Both the position numbers and the translations under genes were made by a program. Below the pieces are notes generated by a model. The model saw only the letters and a program-made list of their open reading frames with translations, was not told where the DNA came from and searched no databases. Shown piece by piece: positions 34,601-45,299 of a stretch of 64,000 nt of DNA (positions are counted from its first letter, which is position 1; each line of letters starts with the position of its first letter). This DNA is from Takakia lepidozioides. Its lineage: Eukaryota; Streptophyta; Takakiopsida; Takakiales; Takakiaceae. The stretch lies in contig CM060733.1 of NCBI GenBank assembly GCA_030704615.1, positions 7,936,001-8,000,000 of the forward strand. Direction: 5' to 3'.

Positions 34601-37600
34601 TCTTGCTAGGTTATGTCTTTGTGAGGGTACATCTCCTCTCCGTTAGTAGGGTATGGTATTTGCTTGGTCTTCATTTGGTACCAGTGGCAGAAATTACTAA
34701 GATGCTTGGGTATGGCATAGTTGGGAGTGACCACTCTCGACATGCCTCAAAATCTCCTGCCACCGACTGCTTGTGGGTGCAATAAGTTCATGTGGGAATT
34801 ATGCAAAATGCATGCTAAATTGGGATCTCGTAATGATAATATTGGTTACAGGGGTCAGAAGCTGCTATGACGAGGGGAAGCGGGTTGCTGAGACCCTTAT
34901 GTTCGATTACCATCGGCAGCATGGCATTGGTAAAGTTGTTGCCACAATGTGTAGTGTAGTTTCTTTGTTGATTTCTTCTTGATAGTGTAGCACATGATCA
35001 GGAGATTGGATCAATGCAGTATTGCTTAAGGAGATTAGTGTTTGTTGTAGGCCTCCATAGTTTTCTGGGCCAAGAGCTAGTGAAAGAGAGAAGAGAAATT
35101 TATCCACGGGAGGCCCTCTGTCAGTGGAACTACAAGAGAAAACCAAAAGTTGTAGGCAAGAGAGATTGCACTTAGTTCCCCACCTTCAGCGATTTTCATT
35201 GCAATTTGCTGATGCATGGGACAGGATGCAGTGATGATACGCTTTGCCATCTATACAGATGTTGTAGCCTGTGGCTGGATAAATCTCTCTGGGTTTGTTG
35301 TCACTCATGTTGAGACATGTCCCATAGGGATCAATCTTTCATTTACAAGTTTGGTGTTTGTACTTGCCCATCAGAATGGGGACACAGCAGCAGAGTAGGA
35401 ATCAGCTGACATTTGGCAAGTTCTATGGATTTCATGTCACCACAACCTCTTGGTGCAGAGATCCGTATTGCACGAATTTTCAACACTTACGGGCCCCGCA
35501 TGAATATTGATGATGGTCGTGTTGTGAGCAATTTCATAGCTCAAGCATTGAGGTGTGAGATCCTTCTGGCTCAGTTTATCCTATTGGAGTGATGGTTCTG
35601 TGTACATTGTATACGTCATCTGTCTTGTCTCTTCTCTGCCCCATGCACTTCCTACCCAATTTGTAGCTGTTGGGAAGACAGGAGATTTGTGCTCAATGAT
35701 GCATCTCCAGCAAATTGAAGCCTGCAAGGCGCCAATGGACCTCTTCTGGATTACACTCACATACCTGTGGTTGTGAGATGTCTGTGGGTCGTGTTTGGAT
35801 TTACAATGTGTAGTGCTTTGAATTATGTAGCAGAGTCAGTTTGTGGAAGATTGCACTTATGTTTAAGTGTGTTCCATGGTGGCTGCAGAGGGGAGACTAT
35901 GACCGTGCAAGCACCAGGCACCCAGACTCGCAGTTTTTGTTACGTGTCGGATATGGTAAAGAGGCATATGTGAAGAGGGCTCCTGAACTTAAACAAGTCT
36001 GAGCATGTTCATGTGCTTCCCCCAGAATTAGCATATCGTAAGTTTGTCTGTGGAATCTGGTCACTTAAAGCAGTGATCTCCCCCCTCCATCCCAATTTTA
36101 TTTGTCCTGTTGCTGCAATACTCAGGTGGAGGGACTGATTCGGCTTATGGGTGGAGACTTCACCGGGCCCATCAACATTGGCAATCCTGGTACTGTAATG
36201 CTGCTGGATACTGAAGTGTGTTTGCATCTGATTAGGATGCTGCTCTGACTGGGAGCTGTTGTTTGTCAGGGTAACGTGTATGTAGTAAGTGCCAATGGTT
36301 CAGTAAAAGGCAGAGTGGCCATGTGGCATCATAGTTTCTGCAATTTCAATGGTCCACCACAAATCTTGAATCTCAGATATTGCTACTGACAGATGAGAAT
36401 AACGGCCTTTGGGGGGTATAGTGCTTTGGAATTGCCACTGGTCTATACACAACAAAGAAAACTGACGTATGAGAACGTGAGGGCTTAAGCAGACTATGTG
36501 TATGTGCAGGGGAGTTTACAATGCTGGAGCTTGCAGCAGCAGTGAAGGAGGTACATTGACTTTTCCCATGACTTAGAAAATCATCAAATTCATGAAGGGC
36601 AGGATCAGGACACATGAATAGAGATTTAACTTGTGAGGCAGAGATGTCCTGCCTGGAGTGTTCCTTGCATGCTTATGTCCTTACTGCGCCAAATTTGAGT
36701 TATCCAGCAATTGACTGCACCACTTCTTGCAGCTGGTCATCGAAACTGATACTTGGGAACTGGAAAATAACCATGTTGATGAAGGTAAGTAAACTTGCAG
36801 TGATAGAAGAAGCAGCGGTTGGTTTTAGCAAGAGATTGACTGTAGTTTGCCCTGAACGAGCCCAATACATTAAGCCTCTGATAAGGTATGGTTATTATAT
36901 TTGTAAATCTCTCTTCCTATCAATGCATACGCTGACAAATTCAAATCTGGTTCTGGGCTCATGGGAACTCAGTTGGTAGAACCGTCTGCGTCTTGGAAGA
37001 TTGTGGAGAACACTCCTGATGACCCACGGAAGCGCAAGCCTGACATCACCAAAGCCACCAAGCTTCTTGGATGGGAACCCAAGGTAAATCTCGTCTCTGG
37101 GTTAAGTATGACAAGTTCAGTATGAAGAAACTCCCAGGGCCCTGCAATGAGAGAGATTTCTCCAGAGACTGCAGTATCTGTGGAAAGGCCCATGCTTGGA
37201 TGTTGGCATGTGCTTCCTTGCCATCTTCAAAACAATAAATCGTGTATATATTTCTGCAGAAGAAACCTGGCAGATCTTTGTAGGGCTGGTTTTGGCAGGG
37301 CCACTTTTTCTGGAAGTGTAGTTCCTCTCTTTTGAATTTTGGTGCATGTCTTGAATTACACCTCCAGAAAAGTAATGCTGCCAAAACTAACTAAATTTGG
37401 ATGACAAGTTCAAGCTTTCTTACCATGGGTCTTTTGAAAAGCAACCTATGCCGTTGACTGCTAATGTTATACAACTTATCCTTGTTCAGTGTTGGAACCC
37501 AGCTCCTAAGCTTGTCTCTGGTTGATATGTGTCTGCCAGGTCACTTTGCGGGAGGGGCTCCCCTTGATGGCAGCTGACTTTCGTGATAGGCTAAACATTC

Positions 37601-37611
37601 CCAAGAAGTAA
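31678..37611 (+). CDS. UXS: UDP-glucuronate decarboxylase / UDP-xylose synthase
   Basis: Twelve exons: 31678-31764, 32128-32215, 32878-32969, 33351-33415, 34356-34444, 34852-34929, 35459-35552, 35889-35955, 36126-36189, 36510-36550, 36973-37083, 37540-37611. All phases agree; all introns begin GT and end AG. From ATG 31684 the protein has ~313 residues. It shows [18 protein letters not shown] (NAD-binding Rossmann loop), [23 protein letters not shown] (active-site Thr/Ser), SCYDEGKR (catalytic Y-x3-K), [22 protein letters not shown] and [13 protein letters not shown], all hallmarks of UXS. It converts UDP-glucuronate to UDP-xylose for cell-wall polysaccharides. There is no membrane anchor, so it matches the cytosolic class (~340 residues). 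A 5' UTR intron or short N-terminal exon probably lies upstream. Intron 2 holds a SINE. Confidence 0.95.
32520..32820 (-). mobile_element. tRNA-derived SINE in UXS intron 2
   Basis: The minus strand starts AGCAGATGGCCGAGTGGTTAG, with TGGCCGAGTGG (32809-32799) as A box and GGGTTCAAAGCC (32766-32755) as B box. Both belong to the Ser/Leu tRNA class, 33 bases apart. Downstream is a tRNA-unrelated body of about 200 bp including TGCCCGGTTACGG. It lies opposite to UXS transcription. No clear A-rich tail or target-site duplication was seen, so the far end is approximate. Confidence 0.65.
33430..33660 (+). repeat. CT/TTTC-rich dispersed repeat in UXS intron 4
   Basis: The phrase CTCCTTGAGCTTCCCATGGACGT followed by a TTTC run resembles 38600-38665 (CTCTATGAGCTTTCCGCGGACGT plus ATTTC run) and the inverse of 41245-41370. 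Pyrimidine runs of this size also make intron 4 unusually long. Confidence 0.5.
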
Positions 37612-38838
37612 GCTGTGGTTGGTAATTTAGCCTCGTACCATTTTGTGTACTCATACAGGCTTGTAGGCCAACATTTTGTATCCCTTATAACCCAAATTGC
37701 TGCATTTTGTGGGAGGGTAAATAAACCGCCTCATGCAGGCATCAAGGCAACTGTAATGGACAATGTTTGCTAAGTGCAACAAACGCATTTACTGCTCTAT
37801 GATTGAGTGAGTCTGGGTCCTTGGTTGGTTGAATGGACAACCTTCCAGTTGGCATGAGTTTCTCTTTGCACAGTACTATGATTGTCTTTAGCATGTGAAA
37901 AGGTGCAAGCACAACTTGAGTTGGCAGCTATTGATCGTATTGAGATTGTACCTACAGTCTTGGTTTGTTATTGGCACCCTTAATTGAGAATGACGAGTGA
38001 TTAGCCCCCTTCAACAACACACAGGAAGCACAAGTTTTAAGATCTCGCTGAGGAGCGCATGATGCATCAGTCACTACCAAAGAGGGTTCTTGGAAGACTT
38101 CAGAAGCTTATTATCTGGTGCTGCCATAGTCACATCTCACTGATCCTCATGTGCTCCAATTGCTGCGGCCTGAGATGGAAAACAAACTTGAAAGCTCAGC
38201 CGCTCTTGCCAAAATATTGTGATTATGTTGCTCAAAACCAGGGCTCTTCTGGTAAGATCTCAATACGAAGTGGCCAGTATGTTCTTCAACAATGTACTAA
38301 AGGCTGTACTAAATATGAAGAAAGAACAAAATGATTATCATTTTTCAACAGGGGAGTTTATGTTTGGATGAGTTTTACATATACGGATGGATGTCGTCAC
38401 ATTCAAATTCAAGTTTATAAAATGTTATTTGTTCCCCCGCCATCAAAGGGTCTCTCCTCTTTTCTCTCTTCCTCTTTTCAGCCGTTCTCTGTTTGTCTGC
38501 TTGGCAGCCTACCTGCACGAGGCCTTCACCCTTACACAATCGCTAGAACGTTAGTTCTTATTCTTGGGTTCTGGATTTCTTCCTCTCATGGTTTCTTCCA
38601 TTTTGTCCCATAAGCTCTATGAGCTTTCCGCGGACGTTATAAAGCACCATTTCATTTCATTTCATTTCTGTTTGCATGGTGTTGTTACGTGAGCTTGTGG
38701 GCTGCCCATTGACGTTATTTCCTTCTTAGTATCTTTCTCTTTCCTTCCCTTTTCACTCCATGGGGGCAAGACTTGTTTTTTCTTGAGGGGTGCCAATTGG
38801 GGCTCCAAATATCTCCGTTGTTTCCCGTAGATTGGGTC
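37612..38838. other. Intergenic; repeat near 38430-38670
   Basis: No coding domain. 38590-38670 (CCCATAAGCTCTATGAGCTTTCCGCGG...CATTTCATTTCATTTC) is inverted at 41245-41320. Together they flank the B-box exons and the first two DUF2786 exons. Confidence 0.6.
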
Positions 38839-40014
38839 ATGTTTTCAAACATGTTGCCATTGTCGCCAGACTGCGCCCCTCCACTGAACACTCTATCTCC
38901 AGTCATTTTCCTCTGTGATGCGTGTGAGACGGCGAGAGCGGTGGTGATGTGCATCAACGAGGGGCGTCGGTTTTGCAAGAAATGCAACATGCGTCTCCAT
39001 CCGGCTCAGTCCAACCATCAGGTTGAACCCCTAAGGGCGTCTCTCCTCGTCAAACCCTAAGCTTGTTGGAAAATTAAACTTTCCTAATTGAGATAGATTA
39101 CAGTGAATTTGTAATTCAGAGAAATCCACAACAAGGTAAAATCTCTCATGTTTATGGTTAGGATTAGGAGTCACTGCTGCAATTCCCCAGGTTTGAAATA
39201 CTCATGTGTGTGAAATAAATTTCTTGTTTTGGGTCGTTGGCAGTCCACAAGGATGACAACCATGTTGACAACCATCAATAATGACAGCCATATTTCGTAT
39301 TGAAGGATGTTCATCTCAGAGAATTTGAAGTCAAAGTTACAGTATATGTTTCTTAATTTCAAGTTCAATTTTCTAGACAACCGAAGGTTTATGATTATTG
39401 ATGTGCCGTATTTGTGCCAGGTAACAGCGTATGTGACAATTGCCGAATGCATGAAATGCCATAGTTTGGAGGCAAATTATCAATGCTACGACTGTGCAGA
39501 AAATGGGGAGGCACAATATTTCTGCCAGCTATGTGCAGCCAGTGATGCAAGAAACAATCACAGAGTGGATCCCATCCCTTTAGAATATTTTAAGGATCCA
39601 AGGTGTAAGGAAATTGCACAACACAACATGGCCAAGAGCAAAATGCCAATGGTTCAGGCAGTCAAGACAGATCCGACTGGAGACTCTTGGACCTTCACGA
39701 CTGGATTTCTGCAGAATGCACCACCAAGTGTTGGAAACCCAATTGCAGGGAAAATGGAAGGTGGAATTACAAGTACAGATCATCTTTTGGGGTTTGCTGT
39801 TGTAAATCTTAAGAAATATGCAAGTGCACAACAGGGGTTTGTTAAGCTGGAACCACTCAGGGACAAGCCTAATGAGGGAGGCAAGAATACTGCTAAAAAT
39901 TTGAGTCAAGTGGGTGAGGAGAGCAGCACCATGCCCCATCAAAGTCAGAAGAGGCCAATTAAAGACAAGGAGAATGTGCTCAACCATGCTAATATTCGAG
40001 CAAAAAAACAAAAG
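38839..40014 (+). CDS. B-box zinc-finger protein, N-terminal exons
   Basis: Exon 1 (ATG 38839 to 39021) encodes CDACETARAVVMC, seven residues, CKKCNMRLHPAQSNH, a canonical plant B-box (C-x2-C-x8-C-x7-C-x2-C-x4-H). Exon 2 (39421-40014, phase 0, acceptor GTGCCAG, donor AAAG/GTCTGT) starts with a second finger, CMKCHSLEANYQCYDC then YFCQLCAASDARNNH. A ~150-residue linker ends in the basic stretch RAKKQK, a possible nuclear signal. BBX proteins are transcriptional regulators, often in light signalling; the second finger here is atypical. Either the gene ends in an unplaced exon after 40014, or exon 2 splices to 40449 and joins the DUF2786 gene, which the phases permit. Confidence 0.7.
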
Positions 40015-40457
40015 GTCTGTAATGGATTTATCATCACACCTTTTATGAGGTTTCTTTCTTTGTGTCTTGTAAGAGTATTGGTGACAGTGAAGCTTCCTCT
40101 GCCCTGGAGCAGGGAATGTGACCAATACCAAAAAGTCATCTTTCCCTCCTTCCTCAGTTCTCCCTTCCATTATTTGTTCCAATCTGTTTCTGAATCGTTG
40201 ATGCGCAGATCTCCCCAAATTGCGTTATGTATACCAGCAACAAGGACTTGAAGAAACAGGCACAAGCTCGGAAGGATGAAACAAAGCCTGGGAATCTGGG
40301 AGGTTGCAAATCGAAAACTGGCACCCAGCAGGCAGGGAGCCTTGGTGTGATTTCATTCAACCGTGACTCTATCTTGATCTCTTTGAGCATTTTTGCAAAT
40401 TGTTTTCCTCTACCAGTTGGAAAAGGGTGATTGAAGTTTTTAAAGTAGCTGTGGATT

Positions 40458-43400
40458 ATGCCTCGTCCTGACCGTGTGACTTTTGCAGATGAGAGTGATG
40501 AGGAGGATGGTGTGCACCACATTAAGCGTGGCTCAGTGTCTTTGGAAGCATTTGTGGTGACTTGTGGCGATCAGGATGATGCTGCCGATATCACAGGTAT
40601 GTCAAAGGAATCACAATCAGGAAAAATACAGAGGCCTACAAATGCATTTTGCATCCATGCCCTTTGCATGATGTACCTTCAGGAAATACCACAGGCAACA
40701 AAGCGTGGCAGCAAGTGAGGAGAGCCACGCAGGGTAACTGCTGTACTGCTTCAATGATTTCCCAAAAATGTTGCTGGGGCCCCTTTCAATTCCCCTGCAA
40801 CTACTATAATGGCACATACCCACAGCCAAACATTTTTGTGAATCTTCAGCCATAATTGAAGATTGCCGTGTTTGAACTGTTCAGGAAAAAGTGGAGAGGA
40901 AGTGAAGGTTGGAGCAGGCATCAAGAACAGGATCCGCAAAATGCTGGAGCTGGGCCTACATCCTGATACACCTGATATTGAAGCCCAACAAGCCTTAAAA
41001 AATGCCCAGCGCCTGCTTACAAAGTATAACCTTGAGCAGGTATGTGCCTGCTGATGCATCACTTAGGGAGCAGGATGCAGGAAAAGAGAGGAACTTTAGA
41101 AAGGCCATGGAACACCCAAGAACGGATCAAGTGAAATGACAAGAAAAAAACATCTGAAGACCAAGGAAGAAAGAAACTATGTAACGCCCAGGGGAAGCCT
41201 AAAGATCTTCTGGGACAACAGTGTAATGAAGAAACAAGAAGAAATGAAATGAAATGAAATGGTACTTTATAACATCCGCGGAAAGCTCAAAGAGCTTATG
41301 GTTATAAAATGTAAAATAACAAGAGAGGAGACAAAGAAAGAAAGAAACTTATAAACGTCCAAAGGACCCAGGGCCCATGTTAATTAGTAGACCATCAAGA
41401 AACCAATCCAGAAAAAACCCATAAATCACTTTCCAAATGTTTGTAAATATCCGAGTCACAAAATGACCCAAAACATTGCTTGGAGATGGATTGTCAATGT
41501 AAGTCGCTGATCAGCACTTATGGTGGCAGAGAAATATACTTTCTAAATCACAGGCTCACAGTATCTTTGCTCCTACAGGGACAGGTTAGGTAGAATGAGA
41601 GGCTGGGATTCAATGAAGAATACTGGCTTAAGACAAGGAACTAGCATAATTGTTGCAGGCAGAGGTCATGAAAGGATCGTTGAAAGACACAAGTGGACTA
41701 AGAGGAGGCATGCGCGTGGTAGAGCTTCGTTGCAAAGGCAAGATTAAACATAGTCGCTTGGAGGCGTGGGTAAAGCAGTTGGGCTGGGTGATTGCCGACA
41801 ACTTTGACACTCAATACTTTATCCAAGGTGGCCGGCAATCATCACGACCGTTGCGAGTAAGACACTCAACCAAGTGTCTCCTTGTTGAGATCCAATGTGA
41901 AGTGCTGCCACATCTGATGAAAACTGCACCTTTTGTTGTTTTTACCACCTCTTTGTAGTTTACTTTTCCATGTGATCTTGGTTGAGGTGTTTTCTTCATT
42001 GGAGCAATGTCATTCGATATTCCCAGCTCATTGGTTAATCGAAAGCCTTTCCACTTCAGGATTGACATATGTCAACGGCAGTGTATGTTTGTTCCCAAGA
42101 ACTGCTTGGTTCAGGTTGGTGGCAGCCTTCAATCTGTGCTTTAAAATTTGAGCCTTCGATCTCCACATCCCCATCGCGGGCACAACAATTCTGGCCCTCT
42201 GTGGAAGTTGGAAAACAGGTAGCTCAGTTCTTGTGTTGCAAACCGCAACGTTTCCACACTTTTGAGTGCCTGGACTGCCATCATAGCTCCAGGAAGGGTC
42301 ATTTGCTACGTTGTCAGCACTAGCTTTAGCTTATTACTGGACTACTGCGATACTGATGAGGAATCTGGTATGACAGGTTGTGTTCTACGGCATCAGTCAC
42401 AATGCTGACTGTGCTGGCTATGCATTCGCAGCCACATTCAACCGAATTAGTAAAATGTCGGCGGACTTCTCTACTCCACACTCCTCTGATGGACGGGCGA
42501 TCAAGGAGGGAGGAGCAAAGTCCCAACAAGCCAGTCAAAGCACGTCAACCAGAATTGCGAGGGCAAACTATCGCAATGGAATTGTAGCTGGACTTCACGA
42601 GGCTGTCCGACAAGCTCAAGAGCAGCGGAAAGCAACACGAGATGGGTTCAAATCGAGGCACAAGGACTCAAATGCAAACATGCTTGATACTGACTCTGGA
42701 GTTTGCAGTGATGATGAGACAGATTGGGTCCCATGTCATGGTAAATGGTTCCTGACTGCGATTCATATATTGATGATAGTTGTTACTCTCGGCTGGAAGC
42801 CCTTGGAGTTCAGAGACTGTCAATGTACTTGTGAGGTGTGTAGTGGCTAGCCCATGAAGTATGCAAGTCACCAGTTTGAAGATGTTTAGCTGTGTAGTGT
42901 ATTCTCGGAATGAGATGCAGAAACCCCACCTTACAGGCCCATTACAGATCTTTCAAAAGCTGATGATGCAGGACAATCGCCATTAAAGGTATTGTAGCAA
43001 GATAGTAGCGAGAAATAGTTTTTCTCCTTTGTCAGAGTCCTGTGAAAATCCGATGACCCTGCACTCTGATAGAAGGATCTAAAATCTTATCTCGCAGTCA
43101 TACTAGAACTTGTTGTGGAGTGCAATGCTGTACACCTTTTTTTGTACCAGTGCCCCTTGTGATATTGAACCAAAAATTGTTTCATCAGAAGGGGAAGGTG
43201 TTGAAGATAAATGGCCGAGCACTGAGGAGGGAGTTGCCAAAGATTGGGAGAATGCATGGCAGGCAAAGGCTGAAAAAAAGCGGGCTGAGAGATGTATGGC
43301 CATCTCCGCTCTCGTGTTGCACTCAAAGAAAGTTGGTGAAGATTTCTTGAAAGAGCAGGGAATCAAGCTCAAAGTCACCAAGGTAAAACCAAGGGCCACT

Positions 43401-43511
43401 GCCTGGAATGCACATGCTTTTGCACAGGGCAAAAGGGATTCAAAATCCATTGACATCAATCAGAAGGGCATCACCGCGGCAAAGGTCAGGAAGAAGCGAT
43501 CAGGAAGTTGA
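40458..43511 (+). CDS. DUF2786/DUF7168-type protein
   Basis: Five exons (40458-40596, 40885-41039, 41659-41856, 42377-42740, 43189-43511) join in phase to about 392 residues. After an acidic N-terminus (ADESDEEDG) comes GAGIKNRIRKMLELG, then EAQQALKNAQRLLTKYNLEQ. This is the ~40-residue DUF2786 pattern: a basic K-I-R-K-x-L helix, then E-A-x-x-A-x-x-x-A-x-x-L-x-x-K-Y. The following region (MRVVELRCKGKIKH, VVFYGISHNADCAGYAFA, then ARANYRNGIVAGL) fits the domain usually found C-terminal to it. The last exon has ERCMAISALVLHSKKV and GKRDSKSIDINQKGI. Function is unknown. An in-frame TAG at 40446 lies just before the ATG, but that TAG is also a possible splice acceptor (see B-box gene). Confidence 0.75.
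41150..41370 (-). repeat. Dispersed repeat in intron, inverted relative to 38430-38670
   Basis: GAAATGAAATGAAATGAAATGG followed by TACTTTATAACATCCGCGG and AAAGCTCAAAGAGCTTATGG is the inverse complement of 38590-38670. It is in the second DUF2786-gene intron. A neighbouring piece, AAACTTATAAACGTCCAAAGG, looks like a further decayed copy. Confidence 0.7.
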
Positions 43512-44277
43512 GTTTACTACAAGAATCGTCATCGAACAACCAATTTGTTCTTTCCAGTGACTGATCAACATAGTCAAACAAGCATTCTTCTGAACACTTA
43601 ATTGTCTCCAAACTTTGTTTGACACAAAGCATGTTTTGAAGAAAGTTAACACTCAATATGATTATTACATACACTCAAATCATGTTCTTGCAAGTTTGTG
43701 GGAAATTCAAATGAGTCTTTTGATAAAGGTGAAGAAAAAGGTGCACAACAGGCAAGTACACATGTCAAATTGCAGTATCAGTCTTGGAAAATAATTTGCT
43801 GTGCCCTTGTCACATTGTTCTGAAGAATCAAGATCTATGGATTCTTCAATGGATCATTAACCATCAAGCAAGGTGAGAACTTTTGCAGATGCATGTTCTC
43901 CTCACCAACAATTTGATCTGTTAGCCAACCTTGCAGATTGCCCCTGATACTGGCACTAGAAGTAAGCAAGTCTTCCTGAGACTGAGCATTGTCACCCACC
44001 TACTTGCTTATCATACAATTTACACTTTCATGTCAAACTTCACTTATCATCAACAAGACTATTTGCATGTGACCAAAACGAGCTGAATATTCTGGTGGAA
44101 GACGGACTGGGGAATAAAATCACTCAGCATTCACTGTAAGCACTGTTGTTTCCTGGACCACTGTAAAAAGTCTGAGGTGTTGGTGAACTTCTTTGTAGAG
44201 AAAGAGCAGTCTGATTTTCAGTAGGGTACACACCCTGGGCGTGGGTGAGAGTTAAGTGAGGGCATTGGTTGTACAGT
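43512..44277. other. Intergenic, convergent 3' regions
   Basis: This lies between the plus-strand DUF2786 gene and the minus-strand gene that ends at 44278. No feature recognised. Confidence 0.5.
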
Positions 44278-45239
44278 CTAGCTTTTCTGGCTCCCCTCCA
44301 GTGCCCACATGCGTTTCGTAATAAGGTCAATGGCAGCATTTGCCGATGTAAAAGCCCCATGGAAACTCTCCTTGAATGAGAAGGTCTCCAACTCCCTAAC
44401 CATCTGCATCAGAATGTCACCAATGTCAACCTGCTTCTCCATCAGACAGTAGTGGTACACCTTGGCACACCGCCGACTTATCTCCTCATTTGCAGGTTCT
44501 GGACAGTACTCCTCATCCAGCCATTGATGTAGTGCCCCTCTCAGCCATGCAGCTTCCTGTAGACCCAACCGGATCAGAGTGGCAAGACCTAGTGTGACTC
44601 ACAAAAACATGGAGAGTATCATGGCTGCCTTATACACAGTCTTGATCCACAAATCTACACTAGACTTTTGAAGTGGAAGTTCCTTCCAAAGCTTATCATT
44701 TCTACTCAAGCATCACAATTAGGCATGGAGTAGCGACAACTCGAGTTTCTTTCTTCGATCGCTCCTAGCCTGCGACTTGAATGTTGCAAGGTCGTAATTA
44801 GGTCAAAGAATAGACTTCACTGCGAAGGCTTTCTTTCCTGTCAGATTCCAGGACAAAATCGAGCTCCGTTATGCCCCTAAGCATCCACAAACCAAAAAAT
44901 TTCGAAAATCAGAGCATGAGAGGCACATGCCTGAGCTGCAACAGGGGGCTTCACCCACTCTGGCGGGACTTGTAAGTCCTGCAGATATGGCTGCTCGGAC
45001 TCCGGGATCGCCGGTGTACAACACCTAGTTGAGATGCTCGGCAGCGCCACAGTGGAGATCTTCGCGGGGGATAACCACTGATGGAGGCTCAAACGGTGGA
45101 ATGACACAATGCCCCGACTCCGATTCCGTCTGACCATAAAACGAAACTGAGGATACAAAAATGGAGTAAAGACGTGACTGGCAGCTGAGACGTTAATGTT
45201 TCCCACCGCCACCGAGGTTCCTGGGAGCCATACAGCCAT
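44278..45239 (-). CDS. Conserved plant protein of unknown function, probably plastid
   Basis: Two exons. Exon 1 (ATG 45239 to about 44927) encodes an Arg/Ser-rich, acid-poor N-terminus resembling a transit peptide (MVRRNRSRGIVSFHRLS) and then PESEQPYLQDLQVPPEWVK. Exon 2 (44588-44278) encodes LATLIRLGLQEAAWLRGALH, QWLDEEYCPEPANEEISRRC, KQVDIGDILMQMVRELE and FHGAFTSANAAIDLITKRMW. I recognise this combination (LHxWLDxEYCPE...N.EIS, SFxESFHGAF.SANAA) from land-plant proteins but cannot name the family. The exact exon 1 donor is uncertain: a GT at 44926 gives matching phase. It is helical and soluble. The neighbour converges from the left. Confidence 0.7.
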
Positions 45240-45299
45240 GAGAGAGGCACGGATAGTCACAACTAGCACCTGTAGGATCACTGGGAAGGGAGCATACGA

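Noticed and set aside
36733-36784. Exon-like block [13 protein letters not shown] between UXS exons 10 and 11
   Set aside because: It has an acceptor and a donor, but exon 10 joins exon 11 directly in phase 0 and gives the expected family sequence ([20 protein letters not shown]). Including the block would insert ~17 residues absent from UXS proteins.
39580-40218. 212-codon minus-strand frame opposite the B-box exon
   Set aside because: It is the complement of a supported coding exon and its intron and has no recognisable domain.
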